DNA of 64,000 bases from the NCBI GenBank assembly GCA_021432635.1, contig MU270103.1, positions 124,001-188,000 of the forward strand. The letters run 5' to 3'. The notes below the pieces were generated by a model, which saw only the letters and a list, made by a program, of their open reading frames with translations, had not been told where the DNA came from and searched no databases. Source of the DNA: Thozetella sp. PMI_491. Taxonomy: Eukaryota > Ascomycota > Sordariomycetes > Chaetosphaeriales > Chaetosphaeriaceae. The translations under genes were made by a program, and so were the position numbers. Below are positions 13,223-23,771 of this stretch, in pieces. Numbering within the stretch: the first letter of the stretch is position 1; each line of letters begins with the position of its first letter.

Positions 13223-14955
13223 ATGGCTTCCGAGGGGGTGGCGGCAAATGCGCCGACGCCGTCCGGGGCGGATGCGCCCGCGCTGCCGAACAAGAAACTG
13301 CGCGGTCGCGCGTTTTACGAGAGCATCGGGAGCCCCAAGTTCATCATTGCTCCTATGGTGGACCAGTCCGAGTTTGTACGATGGCCCCCTCCCCTGCTTC
13401 CTCGTTCCGCCGCGCGCCTTGTGGAACCTAACATGACTGCAAGGCATGGCGCATGCTCTCGAGATCCTTCATGCCCGAGGACCAGCGCCGCAGCATCCTC
13501 GCCTACAGCCCCATGATGCACGCCAGACACTTTTCCGAGAGCCAGAAGTACCGCGATAAGAACTTCCAACCAACGAAAGAGCCTTTGCGAGGCCCCGACG
13601 CCAAGACCACGACACCATACACCTCTTTCCTCGATGGCAACCCGGCCATCGACAGGCCCCTATTTGTCCAGTTCTGCGCCAACGAGCCCTCGTACCTCCT
13701 AGCCGCCGCAAAGCTGGTGGCTCCGTTCTGCGACGCCGTAGACCTCAACCTCGGCTGCCCCCAGGGCATTGCGCGCAAGGGCCACTACGGCGCTTTTCTG
13801 CAGGAGGACCAGGAGCTGATATACAACCTGATCCACGCGTTACACGAGAACCTGGATGTGCCGGTGACAGCCAAGATCCGCATCTTGGAGACCAAAGAGG
13901 CGACGCTGAAGTACGCCCAGAACGTGCTAAGTGCTGGCGCTAGTATACTGACGGTCCATGGCCGCCGGAGGGAGCAGAAGGGCCACTACACCGGCCTAGC
14001 GGACTGGAAGATGATCCGATACCTGCGCGACAACCTCCCTCCAGAGACGGTACTGTTCGCGAACGGGAATATCCTGGAGCACGGTGACCTCGAGAAGTGC
14101 CTCGAGGCTACCGGCGCAGACGGCATTATGAGTGCCGAGGGAAACCTGAGCAATCCGGGTATCTTCGCTACCCCTCCCGACCCAGGCCATGAAGAGAAGC
14201 TGTACTGGCGGGGAAAGGACGGCCGTGGCGGATGGCGCGTCGACGAAGTCATGCGACGCTATCTAGACATCCTATACCAATACGCCCTGGGCCAGGAGCC
14301 GCCGCAAAGGAGACCCTTGTTCATGCCCGGCGATGACACGGCTTGGGTGACGGCCATGGAACAGGCTGCGCAGGCCGAGGACGAACCGCCGACGAAGAAG
14401 CAGAAGAAGGAGGGAGGCAGAAATAAGGAGTCGCCGGGACCAAACTTGGGTGCCGTGCAGCCCCATCTGTTTCACCTACTGCGACACTTCGTGGCGCGCC
14501 ACCACGATGTGCGCGACCTGCTCGCTCGCGCGAGGCAGAGCGACATGGCAGCCTTCGAGAAGGTGATGGACCTAGTGGAGCTCAAGGTAGCCCAGGGCTT
14601 GCTCGAGTACGAGCGGACGGACGGGAAGAGCGTCGAAGAGCCGCTGCCGGAAGGGGCGGCCGAGGAAGGAGACGACCCCGAAAGCTCGCAGAAGACGGTG
14701 CGCGAGTGCAAGCGCCCGTGGTGGGTGGTCCAGCCCATCGTGCGGCCGCTGCCGAAGGAGGCCCTGGCCAAGGGGGCCGTTCGACCCAAAGCCAAGAAGG
14801 CCAAGCCTGAGGCTGGGGCTGGGACCGAGGCCGGGGCCGCAGAGGACAAGGTCGTGGAGAAGGTCGTACAAGAGGAACCTACACGGCAAGAAGTGGGGCC
14901 CGAGCTCTTAGAAGCGCAGACGGATTATACCCAAAGCGAGCTTGTGAGTGGATAG
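13223..14955 (+). CDS. dus1: tRNA-dihydrouridine(16/17) synthase
   Basis: FMN-dependent enzyme that reduces uridine to dihydrouridine at positions 16 and 17 of the D-loop in cytoplasmic tRNAs. Two exons, 13223-13375 and 13444-14955, give 554 residues; the intron has a CTAAC branch point and a GCAAG acceptor. Recognisable Dus features are the N-terminal PKFIIAPMVDQSE (flavin-barrel strand 1), the catalytic cysteine C156 within NLGCPQGIARKG, a VTAKIRI strand, and a VHGRRREQKGHYTG loop binding flavin and tRNA. The last ~200 residues are a charged, low-complexity extension with Lys-rich segments (TKKQKKEGG, PKAKKAKPE) that may help bind tRNA or direct the protein to the nucleus. This extension is longer than in yeast Dus1 (about 420 residues). 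The gene ends convergently with the GH54 gene. Confidence 0.93.
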
Positions 14956-15773
14956 GCGTAGAGTAGCATCTATACACCCAAAACCAAATAACGTACTACC
15001 CCCACAGCAGGCGTCAGGTTGCTCTTTCACCCATGCCACCCCCGATACGTGAGCGTTACATTGCGGATATCATCTTAAGTTACACGGCGGCGTGGGACCC
15101 ATCTGCATCTGGATTGCCTATACATTTCTCGCGAGGTTTAGTTCGTCTTCCGGCTAAGGTGTGGATTATATCTCCCGCCTACTTACCATTAACCGTGTTT
15201 ACGTTTAGCAACTAAGGCCCTCAGCTAATAAAGCAATGCTAATATATATCCCTTGCCTCCTCTCCTCACACACCAATTCGCGGTAGAGCCTCTAAGCCCC
15301 GCGCCTTGGTACACTGTATAGCTGAACTATATCCCATGAACATGAAAGCTTAGCTCACCATCCCGTGCTCGCTCGATGAGTTGGCTATATAAGAAGCAAT
15401 GCTAGTGCTGTATTAGGTCTAGAACCCCAACCCAACCGTAGGTATCATAACTCCAAAGCCTAGCCGTAGATGGCCTTGCTCTCGGGCAGTGCTAGTCCCA
15501 AGGACGGGCAATAGTACATTTCACATCATTTGTTGCGCCGAGCATATATGCGGAAATTTTAGAGAATATTCACAGTGAATTCAGAATACTAAAATCATTA
15601 CATGCCGAAGAGAAGCCGCTATCGACTCCAGCTACGGACATGACCTATAACACTCCAGTGGTTATCCGGCGAAGCTATAGCGTTATTCTAGTGGTGTTTT
15701 TCACCCCCCCCGACCCCCAATTTTTTAAATCATCGACGCTGGCACTATTAATAATAGCAAAGGGGCGTTAGAT
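14956..15773. other. AT-richer intergenic region, left flank of the GH54 gene
   Basis: About 0.8 kb with visibly lower GC and many TpA steps compared with the neighbouring genes. An 11-base word AAGCAATGCTA occurs twice (15231-15241 and 15393-15403). No coding frame. The look is of decayed, possibly RIP-affected DNA, but no element family could be recognised. Confidence 0.5.
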
Positions 15774-17309
15774 TTAAGCCCAAGCAGTGCCGACCACCCA
15801 GGAGACATCGTCGTTGAACGAGGATGAGGTCTCGAAGGCGTTGACACCGCCGTTGCGGGCGGCGTAGCCGATGGCCTGGTAGTGACGGAAGAAGTGGGTG
15901 GGGTAGCTCCAGGAGCGGATCGAGTTGCCCTGGCCGTTGAGGCCGGACTGTGGGCACCAGGTGGCGTCCTCGCCGAACAGCTTGGAGCCGTCGTTGGCGT
16001 TGACGTACAGCTCGAAGCCCGAGTGGCGGATGAAGCTGCCGGGGGTGTCCCGGGACTCGAACGAGAAGCAGGCGCTGTTGGCAAGACCGGTGCGGACGGT
16101 CCAGCTGGCCTGCTGCTTGAGGGACGTGGCGCTGTTGTTGTCAACGACCTGGGTGTTGACGGTGGCGCCGGTGTGCGCGAGGTAGCGCGTGGTGCAGCAC
16201 GAGGTGGTGGCGCGCAGCGAGACGGCCGAGCCGACGGTGAGCGCAGGGCCGCTGGTCATCTGGCCGGCGGCGTAGCCGGCGGCGGCGATGTTAGCCTGCA
16301 CGGCGTTCTCGGTGGCGTCGGACGGGTAGCCCGTGGTCATGACACCCTCGTAGAAGGTACCCTGGGACCAGTTGCTGTTGTCACCACCGATACCGAGGAT
16401 AATAGCACCCTCCTTCTTCATGGGGTTATAGTTGCTCGTGCCCTGTCCGGGGCGCGGGCCGCTGTAGTATGTCGAGAGCGTGGCCGAGTTGGCATCACCG
16501 CCGCGGACCGCCCACTGGTTGCCAGAGTTGCCCTTAACAATGGCAGTGACGAACCGGGAGGTCATGGAGGGCAGGTTCGCGAGCTTCGAGTGGCCATCCG
16601 CGCTCGCGTACAGGCCGTTCTCAAGATCGGCCAGGATCCAGGGGCCGTTGCCGGCGCCGGTGTCGTAGCCGGTGCCCAGGCCGAAGTAGACGGCCTCCAT
16701 GTGGCCATCACCGGGGTCGGTGCTGGTGACCTCGGCGTTGCCGTAGTCCATGCAGCAGCCGCCGTTGTAGTGGGTGCCATCGAAGATGGCGTACATGCCC
16801 TCGGCGGCGTCGCCCGTGGCGATGCCGTTGGGGACGTTGTTCCGGTAGCCGGTGCCGGGGGAGATGAAGACACCGTAGGCTTTCTGGCCGTTCAGCGTGA
16901 CCGGGGCGCCGATGGCGCTAGCCAGGTTGTCGAAGCCGTTGGCCTCCGGGCCCTGGGCGGCGCCGCCGGGGGGAGCCTGGGCGAGGTGGTTACCCTTGCC
17001 GGACTGGTCGAAGAGGATGGTGATGACGCAGGTAGTGCCGGCGCAGAACGAGTCCTGGGCGGCGGCGTTGGCCACACCACCGGCCGACAGCGGCGAGACG
17101 TTGAGGGTGCCATAGTCGGAGTCACGCCTCACCTGGTACAGCCAGCCGTTGTAGTTGCTGTACAGCGCGCGGGTGCTGCTGTGCGCGGCGACGCAGGGCG
17201 TGCCGCCCGAGGCGTAGATGTCGCAGGGACCGGCGACGACCAGACCCGCGGTGGCGATGAGGCCCACGGCGATGGCGCGGACGCTCTGGAGGGTGGACAT
17301 CAACGGCAT
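15774..17309 (-). CDS. abfB: Secreted alpha-L-arabinofuranosidase B, GH54 with CBM42
   Basis: Releases terminal arabinofuranose from arabinoxylan and arabinan outside the cell. Single exon, 511 residues. Residues 1-27 form a signal peptide (hydrophobic stretch AIAVGLIATAGLVVA before GPCDIYASGG, the usual mature start). The GH54 domain covers about residues 28-345: the vicinal Cys185-Cys186 pair in GGCCMDYGNAE, Glu230 in ADLEN, and Asp310 in GIGGDNS correspond to the sugar-binding disulfide, nucleophile Glu221 and acid/base Asp297 of Aspergillus kawachii AbfB. The C-terminal ~155 residues form the arabinose-binding CBM42 beta-trefoil. All key residues are present, so the enzyme should be active. 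A second in-frame Met three codons downstream (17300) is an alternative start. An ATAATAAA-like element lies about 150 bases upstream. The flanks are AT-richer than the gene. The long open frame on the opposite strand is a by-product of codon bias. Confidence 0.96.
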   Translation of the reverse strand: MPLMSTLQSVRAIAVGLIATAGLVVAGPCDIYASGGTPCVAAHSSTRALYSNYNGWLYQVRRDSDYGTLNVSPLSAGGVANAAAQDSFCAGTTCVITILFDQSGKGNHLAQAPPGGAAQGPEANGFDNLASAIGAPVTLNGQKAYGVFISPGTGYRNNVPNGIATGDAAEGMYAIFDGTHYNGGCCMDYGNAEVTSTDPGDGHMEAVYFGLGTGYDTGAGNGPWILADLENGLYASADGHSKLANLPSMTSRFVTAIVKGNSGNQWAVRGGDANSATLSTYYSGPRPGQGTSNYNPMKKEGAIILGIGGDNSNWSQGTFYEGVMTTGYPSDATENAVQANIAAAGYAAGQMTSGPALTVGSAVSLRATTSCCTTRYLAHTGATVNTQVVDNNSATSLKQQASWTVRTGLANSACFSFESRDTPGSFIRHSGFELYVNANDGSKLFGEDATWCPQSGLNGQGNSIRSWSYPTHFFRHYQAIGYAARNGGVNAFETSSSFNDDVSWVVGTAWA

Positions 17310-19502
17310 GGCTGGTTACTTCTTGGTCGGGGACGGCCAACAAAAAGAAGACAGACACGGAGACAGGGACTACTGGGCTACTCGTCGCCAAGAAGCTTGA
17401 AGCGCACGACGAAGGGCTGGCAGGTCGTCGTCCGGGCGTAGCGTGCGGCTCTAATATGCCTTTATTATCCCCCATCGCATCTACGCCGTAGGGGTCCTAT
17501 CGAACCCATCTCGAGGCTCTCTACCTGGAAATAAGATGAGGTACTATCGATAATGCTACGTTCCCTCACGTTATGCAGGGTATAGCTTCCTGCTCCTCAT
17601 AAACGTGCCGATCCTTTAGTGGTCACAGGGGCGGATCAGGAAGGTAATTTTTAGGTATAATGCGACATAGCCCCGGTAATCCACTCGATATAGGATTCGT
17701 TTATAACCATACGCCTTGCTGGAACAGAAGGATCCCCGTAATCACTAAGCAGAGCTTGTACTAAACCCGATGTCAATCACGTAGTATCAGCACCTATTAG
17801 CACCAGCCTGGCCCTAGGAAAAGGCCCGAGAATCGCCTCGAGCGCGGCCGCTGTGGCGGCGGACTTATGTCGCCGCCCCCGATTAGGCACCAAGATTATT
17901 AGTTTTTAAGGACGACCAACCCCCAGATCTCGTTCCTTAGACCGGGGCCCTAGCGCGCGAATAGTCATTTGTGATATTGTGCGAGCTGGTTCGAGGCAAG
18001 GGGCCGGTGACACTATTTAGCAGCAAATGCTGCGCTGCGCTGTACTTTGTGTATTCCGAATGGTCGGACGACAACTCTGTCTCTGTTGTTCTGGCGGGCA
18101 GCTGAGAAACGTTGCGGCCCACCACCGCGCCGCGGTCAATAATACAGCTCGGGACTACTGAGGCGCATTAATGCAGGAGCCTGGATAATCTACCGAGGAT
18201 CGGTTCCTAAATATGCCCCCCCTTCATGACGTTTCGGGCGAGAAAGCGAGGAACTGAGGCTCAACCCCCATCTGACAACAACCCCGAAAGCGTAACCCCG
18301 AGGAAAGTCCCGAGTCGGGTGTTGACGCTGTTCTATTTGGGGTTAACCTCCAAACTGCGCCGCGCGACGATCCGGGCCCGTAACCGATCTCCCGATAGGG
18401 AAATCGAATCGAATCGATTTCCCGTCTACGTCCACGTGGTAACCAAAGAAGAGAGTTCAAAAAAAAAAAAAAAAGGAAAAGAAGAGAGGACGGGGGGGTG
18501 TGCTAAGAAAGTACTTTACATGGGTGTTCTCTGTATAGCATTACCTTTATGGTAAGCATTTGGTTTTTGTCCTACCTCATAGAGTTTATATACATAAGCC
18601 AATGAAAGTTTATCTGACAAGTCTTGGATTTCCTATGCTAAAGACGCCAGACAACGCAAGCTCGAGGGCCTAGAAACTAGGGCACACCATCTAGGAAACA
18701 GCTTGCAACTGAACCATAGAACCAATTTCCTCTTGCCAAGATGTAGCTTCATCGGCTGGGTAGCGACAATTACGACCGTAACCTGATGCCAAGCATGCCC
18801 GATGGATTCAGCCCAAGTTCGCCGTCCCCTCATGATTGATAAAGACATTTTCAAGAAACAGACCTATCTCTATAGGAATAGTTTCCCCGCCGCAGCATAT
18901 CATCTTGTGGAAAGTCCCTGTCGAAGCCCCACTGGAAGCTTCGGGGAACGATCGACAAGCCGACCGGCCCCCCCCTAAAGACCACTACCGAGTTGGACCG
19001 AACGCGGGGACCAAATGCCACCCCTCGCCTTCCATGCTTGGGTTAGCTGGGTTTGCTGTGAGGTCACAGGTGTGCAACTCACTAGTGTTTTAGACAACTA
19101 AGGGTCCAAGGGAACCCTCCCAAGGACGAGATGAGCGGCCACGGGAGCACGATCAGGTGGTTGACGAGTCAGTTACTGATACGAACATCACAGACGGGAT
19201 TCTGTCGAAAGTCCCTGACGGCCATGAGATCGACCCCTTCAAGTTGGTCAAGAGCCTCGGTTAAGCAAGTAGCAGATAGTCCGGATTCAAGCGAAACGGC
19301 AGTGTGGTATAGATGGTGATATTGGGCTACCTACATATGTGGGACAATTTGACTACGCTACGCGCCTAAACCGTTACGGAATCCCGGAGCATACAAGCAT
19401 TCCCTCTCCACCCGTTCCGCAACGCTGCTTCCTCCTCCCTCTTGGCGGTGTACCCGCACCCCTGCCCTAGGCGGGCGTTCTCTTGCGGCATCTCATGCTT
19501 GG
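17310..19502. other. AT-richer intergenic region, right flank of the GH54 gene
   Basis: About 2.2 kb holding the GH54 promoter and the 3' end of CWC22. It is TpA-rich, has an A run at about 18459-18473 and an imperfect inverted repeat around 18398-18423 (GGGAAATCGA paired with TCGATTTCCC). No coding frame is supported. It may contain eroded repeats, but none could be assigned to a family. Confidence 0.5.
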
Positions 19503-22028
19503 CTATCGCCCGGCGTCCGGATCTATCCGAGCCCGTCTCCTTGGAGGGGAGCGGCTCAAGGAGCTACTGTTTCTCCGCTTCCTCTGCGGCTTCTCCGGCG
19601 GCGGGGAGCGGTCCGCCGACACCGATCTCGTTGGGCTCCGGCCGCGGCTGTACGAGCGATCCCTATACCGCGGAGGACCGCCCTGAGGGCTGGCCGAGCG
19701 AGAGCCTCTCCGCGCTGGGGGCTGGCGGCGCGGTGGGGGGGAGCGCGACCTCGGGCTCTCGGACCGTGAGTCCTTGCGAGCCTGGCGGCGCGGCGCTGGA
19801 GACCGCGACCGAGAAGAGCCGCTGACGGAGCTGGAGTTTCTCCTTCTGGCTGCGCCGCGGCGTGGCGTAGGCGACCGCGAGTGGGACGGGGACCTACTCC
19901 GAGAGAGGGACCGAGAGTCCCTGCTGTCGCGGCTGTAGGACCGGCCACGCGGGTGGCGTGATGGGGTCCTCGAGTATGATCGACTGCGCCCGCGGCCACC
20001 CGGGCTGTCCGAAGAACGTCTTGCCCTGCGCGGGGGCGTGCGGGACAGCGAGCGAGAGCGCGAAACAGATCGGGAGGGAGATCGCCTGCGGTCGACAGCC
20101 CTGCGGCGCGGGGAACCCGGTGCGGAGCGGGAGCGGGAGCGGGAAGAGTAGGAGGACCCGGTGTAAGACGAGTAGCTCGATACCGAGTCGGCATCTGAGT
20201 CATCGTGGGCAGGCGGTGCCGGCAAGGCAGGCTTGGGCATATTTTGGAGGAAGGTGCGCATCTCCTCGGTGAGGTAGCCCATCTTGATGGAGGTGAAATA
20301 GTTAATGGAGAAGCGGATGTTGCGGGGGTTGTCGTGGGGGAAGAGGCCTTCTAGGCTGGGCTTGAGTGTCTCGTCGCTGAGGCGGGCCGTGAGCTGCTTG
20401 GCGCCGATGTTCTCCTGTATGTCCTCGAAGAGAATCTTGATGAAGATACGACTGGCCGCTGTAGTCTCCTCCTCGTTTAGGTGGATGACGGAGAGCACGT
20501 GCCAGCCTAGAGCATCAGTCGCAAACAGGTGGCCGAAGAAGCGCGCGATGTTTCGCAGCTTGTTCGCATCGTACCTGTGAATGGTCTCGAAGTACTTGGC
20601 GAACGACTCCTCGTACAGCTCGCGCCACATGCGGTTCAGCCGCGCGAAGCGCTCGCCTATCAGTCCGAAGAACTTGATGTAGGTCCGCTCCTGGGCACAC
20701 GACTCAACCACCATGCTCACGAGCTCGGTCTCCTGGCCGGGGGGCAAGCGCAGCTTCATCAGTTTGTGAGTGGCTTCCTCGGGGTCTGCGCTGGACTGGA
20801 TGGTGAGGTAGATGGTACGTCGGAGGTTGACGAGATCGGCATTGCTCTGGTCCTTGATGTCCATCGCCTTTTGCTCCTCGTCCTCCGAGCCCGACTCGCT
20901 CTCGTCGTCCTCATCGTCGTCCTCGTCATCGCTCCCCTCGCCTAGAATCTCGGCCTTCAGCTTTTTGTATTCCTCCTCGTTCTCCTCCCAGTTTTCGTCA
21001 AACTTGAAAATGTTGAGCCCATCCTGGACATCAATATCGCCGTCGAGGTCTATCTGGTGCGTGATCTGGTCCTCCTCCTCAACCAGGTCGAGCTCCTCCT
21101 TGATGGCAGGGTTGTCTTTGTATTTGTCCTTCCGCGTCTGAAACAGAACCTCAATCATGTACTGGACGCGGCGGTCGATGTCGGCCTCGTGCAATATCGT
21201 CCGGAACTGGTCAAAGACAGCCATGGAGATGGCCGGTTCCATCTGCTCCAAGAACGACCCGACCTCCCTAGTCAGCCCTACGGCAATCTCGACGCTGTCG
21301 TCCGTCGGCTTGTGCAGCAGTAGCAGGAGGATCTGCGCGGCGAGCGTGGCGCTGCAGACCTGGGTGTTGACTAGGTGGGCGATGAACATGGTCGACGAGA
21401 GACAGACCGTCTTATCGTTGCGACGGAACGCCTTGCGGAAGCGCATGACCAGCCGCTTGGCGAGCAGCTCGCCCAGGATTGGCAGCTTCGTGTTCGCGAT
21501 GGCCATCAGGGCGGCATAGATGGGCGTGAACGGCAAGCTCGCGTGCTGCGCCTGGATGATGCTCTGGCAGAACAGGCCGCGGCCGCGGATCAGGTTCTCG
21601 CCAAAGAGCTCGGGAATAATGTGTTTAATGTTGGACACGTTGATCTTGTTGATGAGACCCTTGATGGACTTCTTGAGCGCCTCCCACGCCATGCGCTGGT
21701 ACTCCTTGCTCTTCTTGTCCGTGATCTGCGCCTGCAGCGCGCGCAGTCGCGCCGGCGGGATATAGGTGCCGCCAGACCGCATCGTCAGAAGCTTCTCATA
21801 CTCGGCCTTTGCGGCGGCCTGCTTCTCCTCCTCGGTCCGGACGGGCACGGGCGGGGGGGGAGGAGGAGGCGGCGAACGGGCGGCCCTCGCTGGGCGGTAC
21901 CTGTCACCTCCATCGCGGCGGCCGGGCGATCGGTTGGGACGGCGCGGGGAGCGATCCCTGCTGGCCTCGATGGTCGGGGGGCGCTCCTCCAGGTCGCGCG
22001 ACGGCGACTCGGCGACTGCGGAGGCCAT
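19503..22028 (-). CDS. cwc22: Pre-mRNA-splicing factor CWC22
   Basis: Spliceosome component that, in yeast, supports Prp2 function before the first catalytic step and, in animals, delivers eIF4A3 to spliceosomes for exon-junction complex assembly. Single exon, 841 residues. The N-terminus is Arg/Pro-rich (residues 1-65). A MIF4G domain spans about 112-300 (EYQRMAWEALKKSIKGLINK through YMIEVLFQTRKDKYKDNPAI), followed by the family motif DGLNIFKFDENWEENE (336-351). An acidic stretch is at 364-390, an MA3 domain at about 398-515, and a region to about 600 ends in YLTEEMRTFLQNMPKPALP. Residues 615-841 form an Arg-Ser/Ser-Pro rich tail. The start is the ATG of MASAVAES; the frame is open upstream to 22202, but that part reads like leader. 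The gene is head-to-head with DPM2, 484 bases apart. Confidence 0.96.
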   Translation of the reverse strand: MASAVAESPSRDLEERPPTIEASRDRSPRRPNRSPGRRDGGDRYRPARAARSPPPPPPPPVPVRTEEEKQAAAKAEYEKLLTMRSGGTYIPPARLRALQAQITDKKSKEYQRMAWEALKKSIKGLINKINVSNIKHIIPELFGENLIRGRGLFCQSIIQAQHASLPFTPIYAALMAIANTKLPILGELLAKRLVMRFRKAFRRNDKTVCLSSTMFIAHLVNTQVCSATLAAQILLLLLHKPTDDSVEIAVGLTREVGSFLEQMEPAISMAVFDQFRTILHEADIDRRVQYMIEVLFQTRKDKYKDNPAIKEELDLVEEEDQITHQIDLDGDIDVQDGLNIFKFDENWEENEEEYKKLKAEILGEGSDDEDDDEDDESESGSEDEEQKAMDIKDQSNADLVNLRRTIYLTIQSSADPEEATHKLMKLRLPPGQETELVSMVVESCAQERTYIKFFGLIGERFARLNRMWRELYEESFAKYFETIHRYDANKLRNIARFFGHLFATDALGWHVLSVIHLNEEETTAASRIFIKILFEDIQENIGAKQLTARLSDETLKPSLEGLFPHDNPRNIRFSINYFTSIKMGYLTEEMRTFLQNMPKPALPAPPAHDDSDADSVSSYSSYTGSSYSSRSRSRSAPGSPRRRAVDRRRSPSRSVSRSRSLSRTPPRRARRSSDSPGGRGRSRSYSRTPSRHPRGRSYSRDSRDSRSLSRSRSPSHSRSPTPRRGAARRRNSSSVSGSSRSRSPAPRRQARKDSRSESPRSRSPPPRRQPPARRGSRSASPQGGPPRYRDRSYSRGRSPTRSVSADRSPPPEKPQRKRRNSSSLSRSPPRRRARIDPDAGR

Positions 22029-22512
22029 GGTGGGGGGTGGAAGCGGGTGATGGCTTCGGTTGATGTTTTGGTTTGAGAGGCGACCAACTTTGACAGACCA
22101 AACTTTTCGACGAGGCTGGGTGGGGCCACAGCCTGCAGGCGGCGGTTGCAGGGATCTTTCCAGTATGCACATACGGTACAGTACAGTGCCTGTGCCCCAC
22201 ACAGCTTACAGTTTGACTTATGGACACAGTGAGTATGAATGATGGCACGGGCCACAGTCGGCTAAACCGTGGGTGGTTGCGCCACGCGCAGACGCGAACT
22301 TCACCCCTGAGTTCTCGTGTCTAGTCGGATAGCTGTCCAGAGCGGCCCCTAGCTCTTGACTATTTTTTGCCTGGTTCACATTCGTCGACAAGGCCAGCTT
22401 TCCGACGCAGAGCCAGCGCATATCCGCCTCGAGTCGCAAAGAGACAAGCACTTGGGATTTCTCCTTCATTCTCTCCTTAATCACATTTCGGAAACTCTAC
22501 TTGTAATCAACA
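22029..22512. promoter_or_regulatory. Bidirectional promoter of CWC22 and DPM2
   Basis: The 484 bases between two divergent start codons must contain both promoters and 5' leaders. A GGTACAGTACAGTG word lies at about 22175-22188, one of several similar words in intergenic DNA of this window. No clear TATA box. Confidence 0.5.
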
Positions 22513-22955
22513 ATGGTGCGCCTCGCCCACGTCTCTCTCCGAATCCCCCCCCTTTTCAAGTCGCTGCCGCCATAGCTAACACGGCTCCGCCCCTCCCCTT
22601 TAGCTCGACAAAATTGTTGGCCTTGCCATGCTCGGGGTTGCCTCCGTCGTCTTCCTCTACTACACCATCTGGACTCTTCTGATCGTACGTCCCGACTCCT
22701 TGGCTTCGTCTGAACTGGCATCGCGAGCTCCCGGAAGCCACCCCCTGCTAACTCGGTCGTGCTCCCTAGCCCTTCGTCGACTCGGATCACCCTCTGCAGA
22801 ACTTCTTCCCCCCGCGTGTCTGGGCGATCCGAATCCCCGTTATCCTGATCCTCCTGGGCTCGGCCGTGGTTGGTTCCTTCCTCAGCATTGTCATGATCCG
22901 CAGCAACCGGAAGAAGGCTGCCAAGGCCAAGGCCGCCGCGAAGAAGAAGGCGTGA
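22513..22955 (+). CDS. dpm2: Dolichol-phosphate mannose synthase subunit DPM2
   Basis: Small ER membrane subunit that stabilises and regulates the Dpm1 catalytic subunit, which makes dolichol-phosphate mannose for N-glycans, O-mannosylation and GPI anchors. Three coding exons: 22513-22515 (the ATG alone), 22604-22684 and 22770-22955, giving 89 residues. Introns have GCTAAC/CTAAC branch points and TTTAG and CCTAG acceptors; the first donor, GTGCGC, is weak but gives the expected start MLDKIVGLAML. Two hydrophobic helices lie at about residues 5-28 and 47-70, separated by FVDSDHPLQNFFPPRVWA, and a Lys/Ala-rich tail faces the cytosol. Length and layout match the family (about 80-90 residues). 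Because the start codon stands alone on its exon, ORF-based prediction would miss the true N-terminus. Confidence 0.93.
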
Positions 22956-23771
22956 AGGGCTCAACAGTTGGAGCAAAAGCGGCGGGGCTCAGTCAGAGAC
23001 AGAGGGACGCGACCATCGCCATGCTGGTCGTAGTCGAGATCTGCCTCGGCATTATGCATGCAATGAATGTACTTGTCCCATATAGGGAGGGCTTCCACAG
23101 CCTAGCGGGGGGACCTAGGCGTACGCTGTAGGAAGAGCCCGACGAAGTATCTAATACTACAAACCATCCTGCCCCATCGAAGAGCAGATCGTGAGGAACA
23201 AGACAAAGTTGACATCACCGCCCATCGTGCGATAGAAGGTGCTTTGACCTGGGTGTATTCCAGGCCCCGTCCGGCTGAGGCATCTATCTAAATATATATG
23301 TATATATGGCTGCTACATGGGAGCAGCCATGGGCCTCAGCGAACTGGTTGCAGGGCGCTAGCTGCTAGCCTAGTTGTGCCCGCAAAAGATGGGATGGGCG
23401 CCCAGGACCCCTGAGCAAAACAAGTCCCGCTAGACCAAACAACCGGGGCTAGCAAAGCGCAGAGAGGAGTTCCAAGTTCCGAATCCAGCCGCCTCCATGT
23501 TCCACGCAGCGAAGAAGTGTTGCTTGGCACACCAAATGTCAACCAAGCGAATGCATCTCACGCATCCCTCCAGCAGCCGAGCCCGGCCGCGAAAGTCATG
23601 ATCAAAGCCATTGCGAAGAAACCAAGACTCGGTCGCACCCATGAAAGTCCCCTCCCTAGAGCTACTCAGGAATTAATGCTCCATCCAGTCAGTCATGTAG
23701 CAAGCGAACGAGAACCGCACAGTGTCGTCGGAAGCCTAGGGGGCCGGTCCGCCCCCTACACAATCACTCGC
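22956..23771. other. Convergent 3' intergenic region
   Basis: The region lies between the stop codons of DPM2 and the BCAS3-like gene. A short TATATATGTATATAT tract lies near 23291-23307. Nothing else recognisable. Confidence 0.6.

Noticed and set aside
15882-17441. 519-codon open frame on the plus strand opposite the GH54 gene
   Set aside because: It is an antisense shadow of a GC-rich gene; the product is a Gly/Val/Ala-rich low-complexity chain without domains.
17980-18000. GGTTCGAGGC as a possible tRNA T-arm
   Set aside because: The flanks do not pair as a five-base stem and no acceptor or anticodon arm is present.
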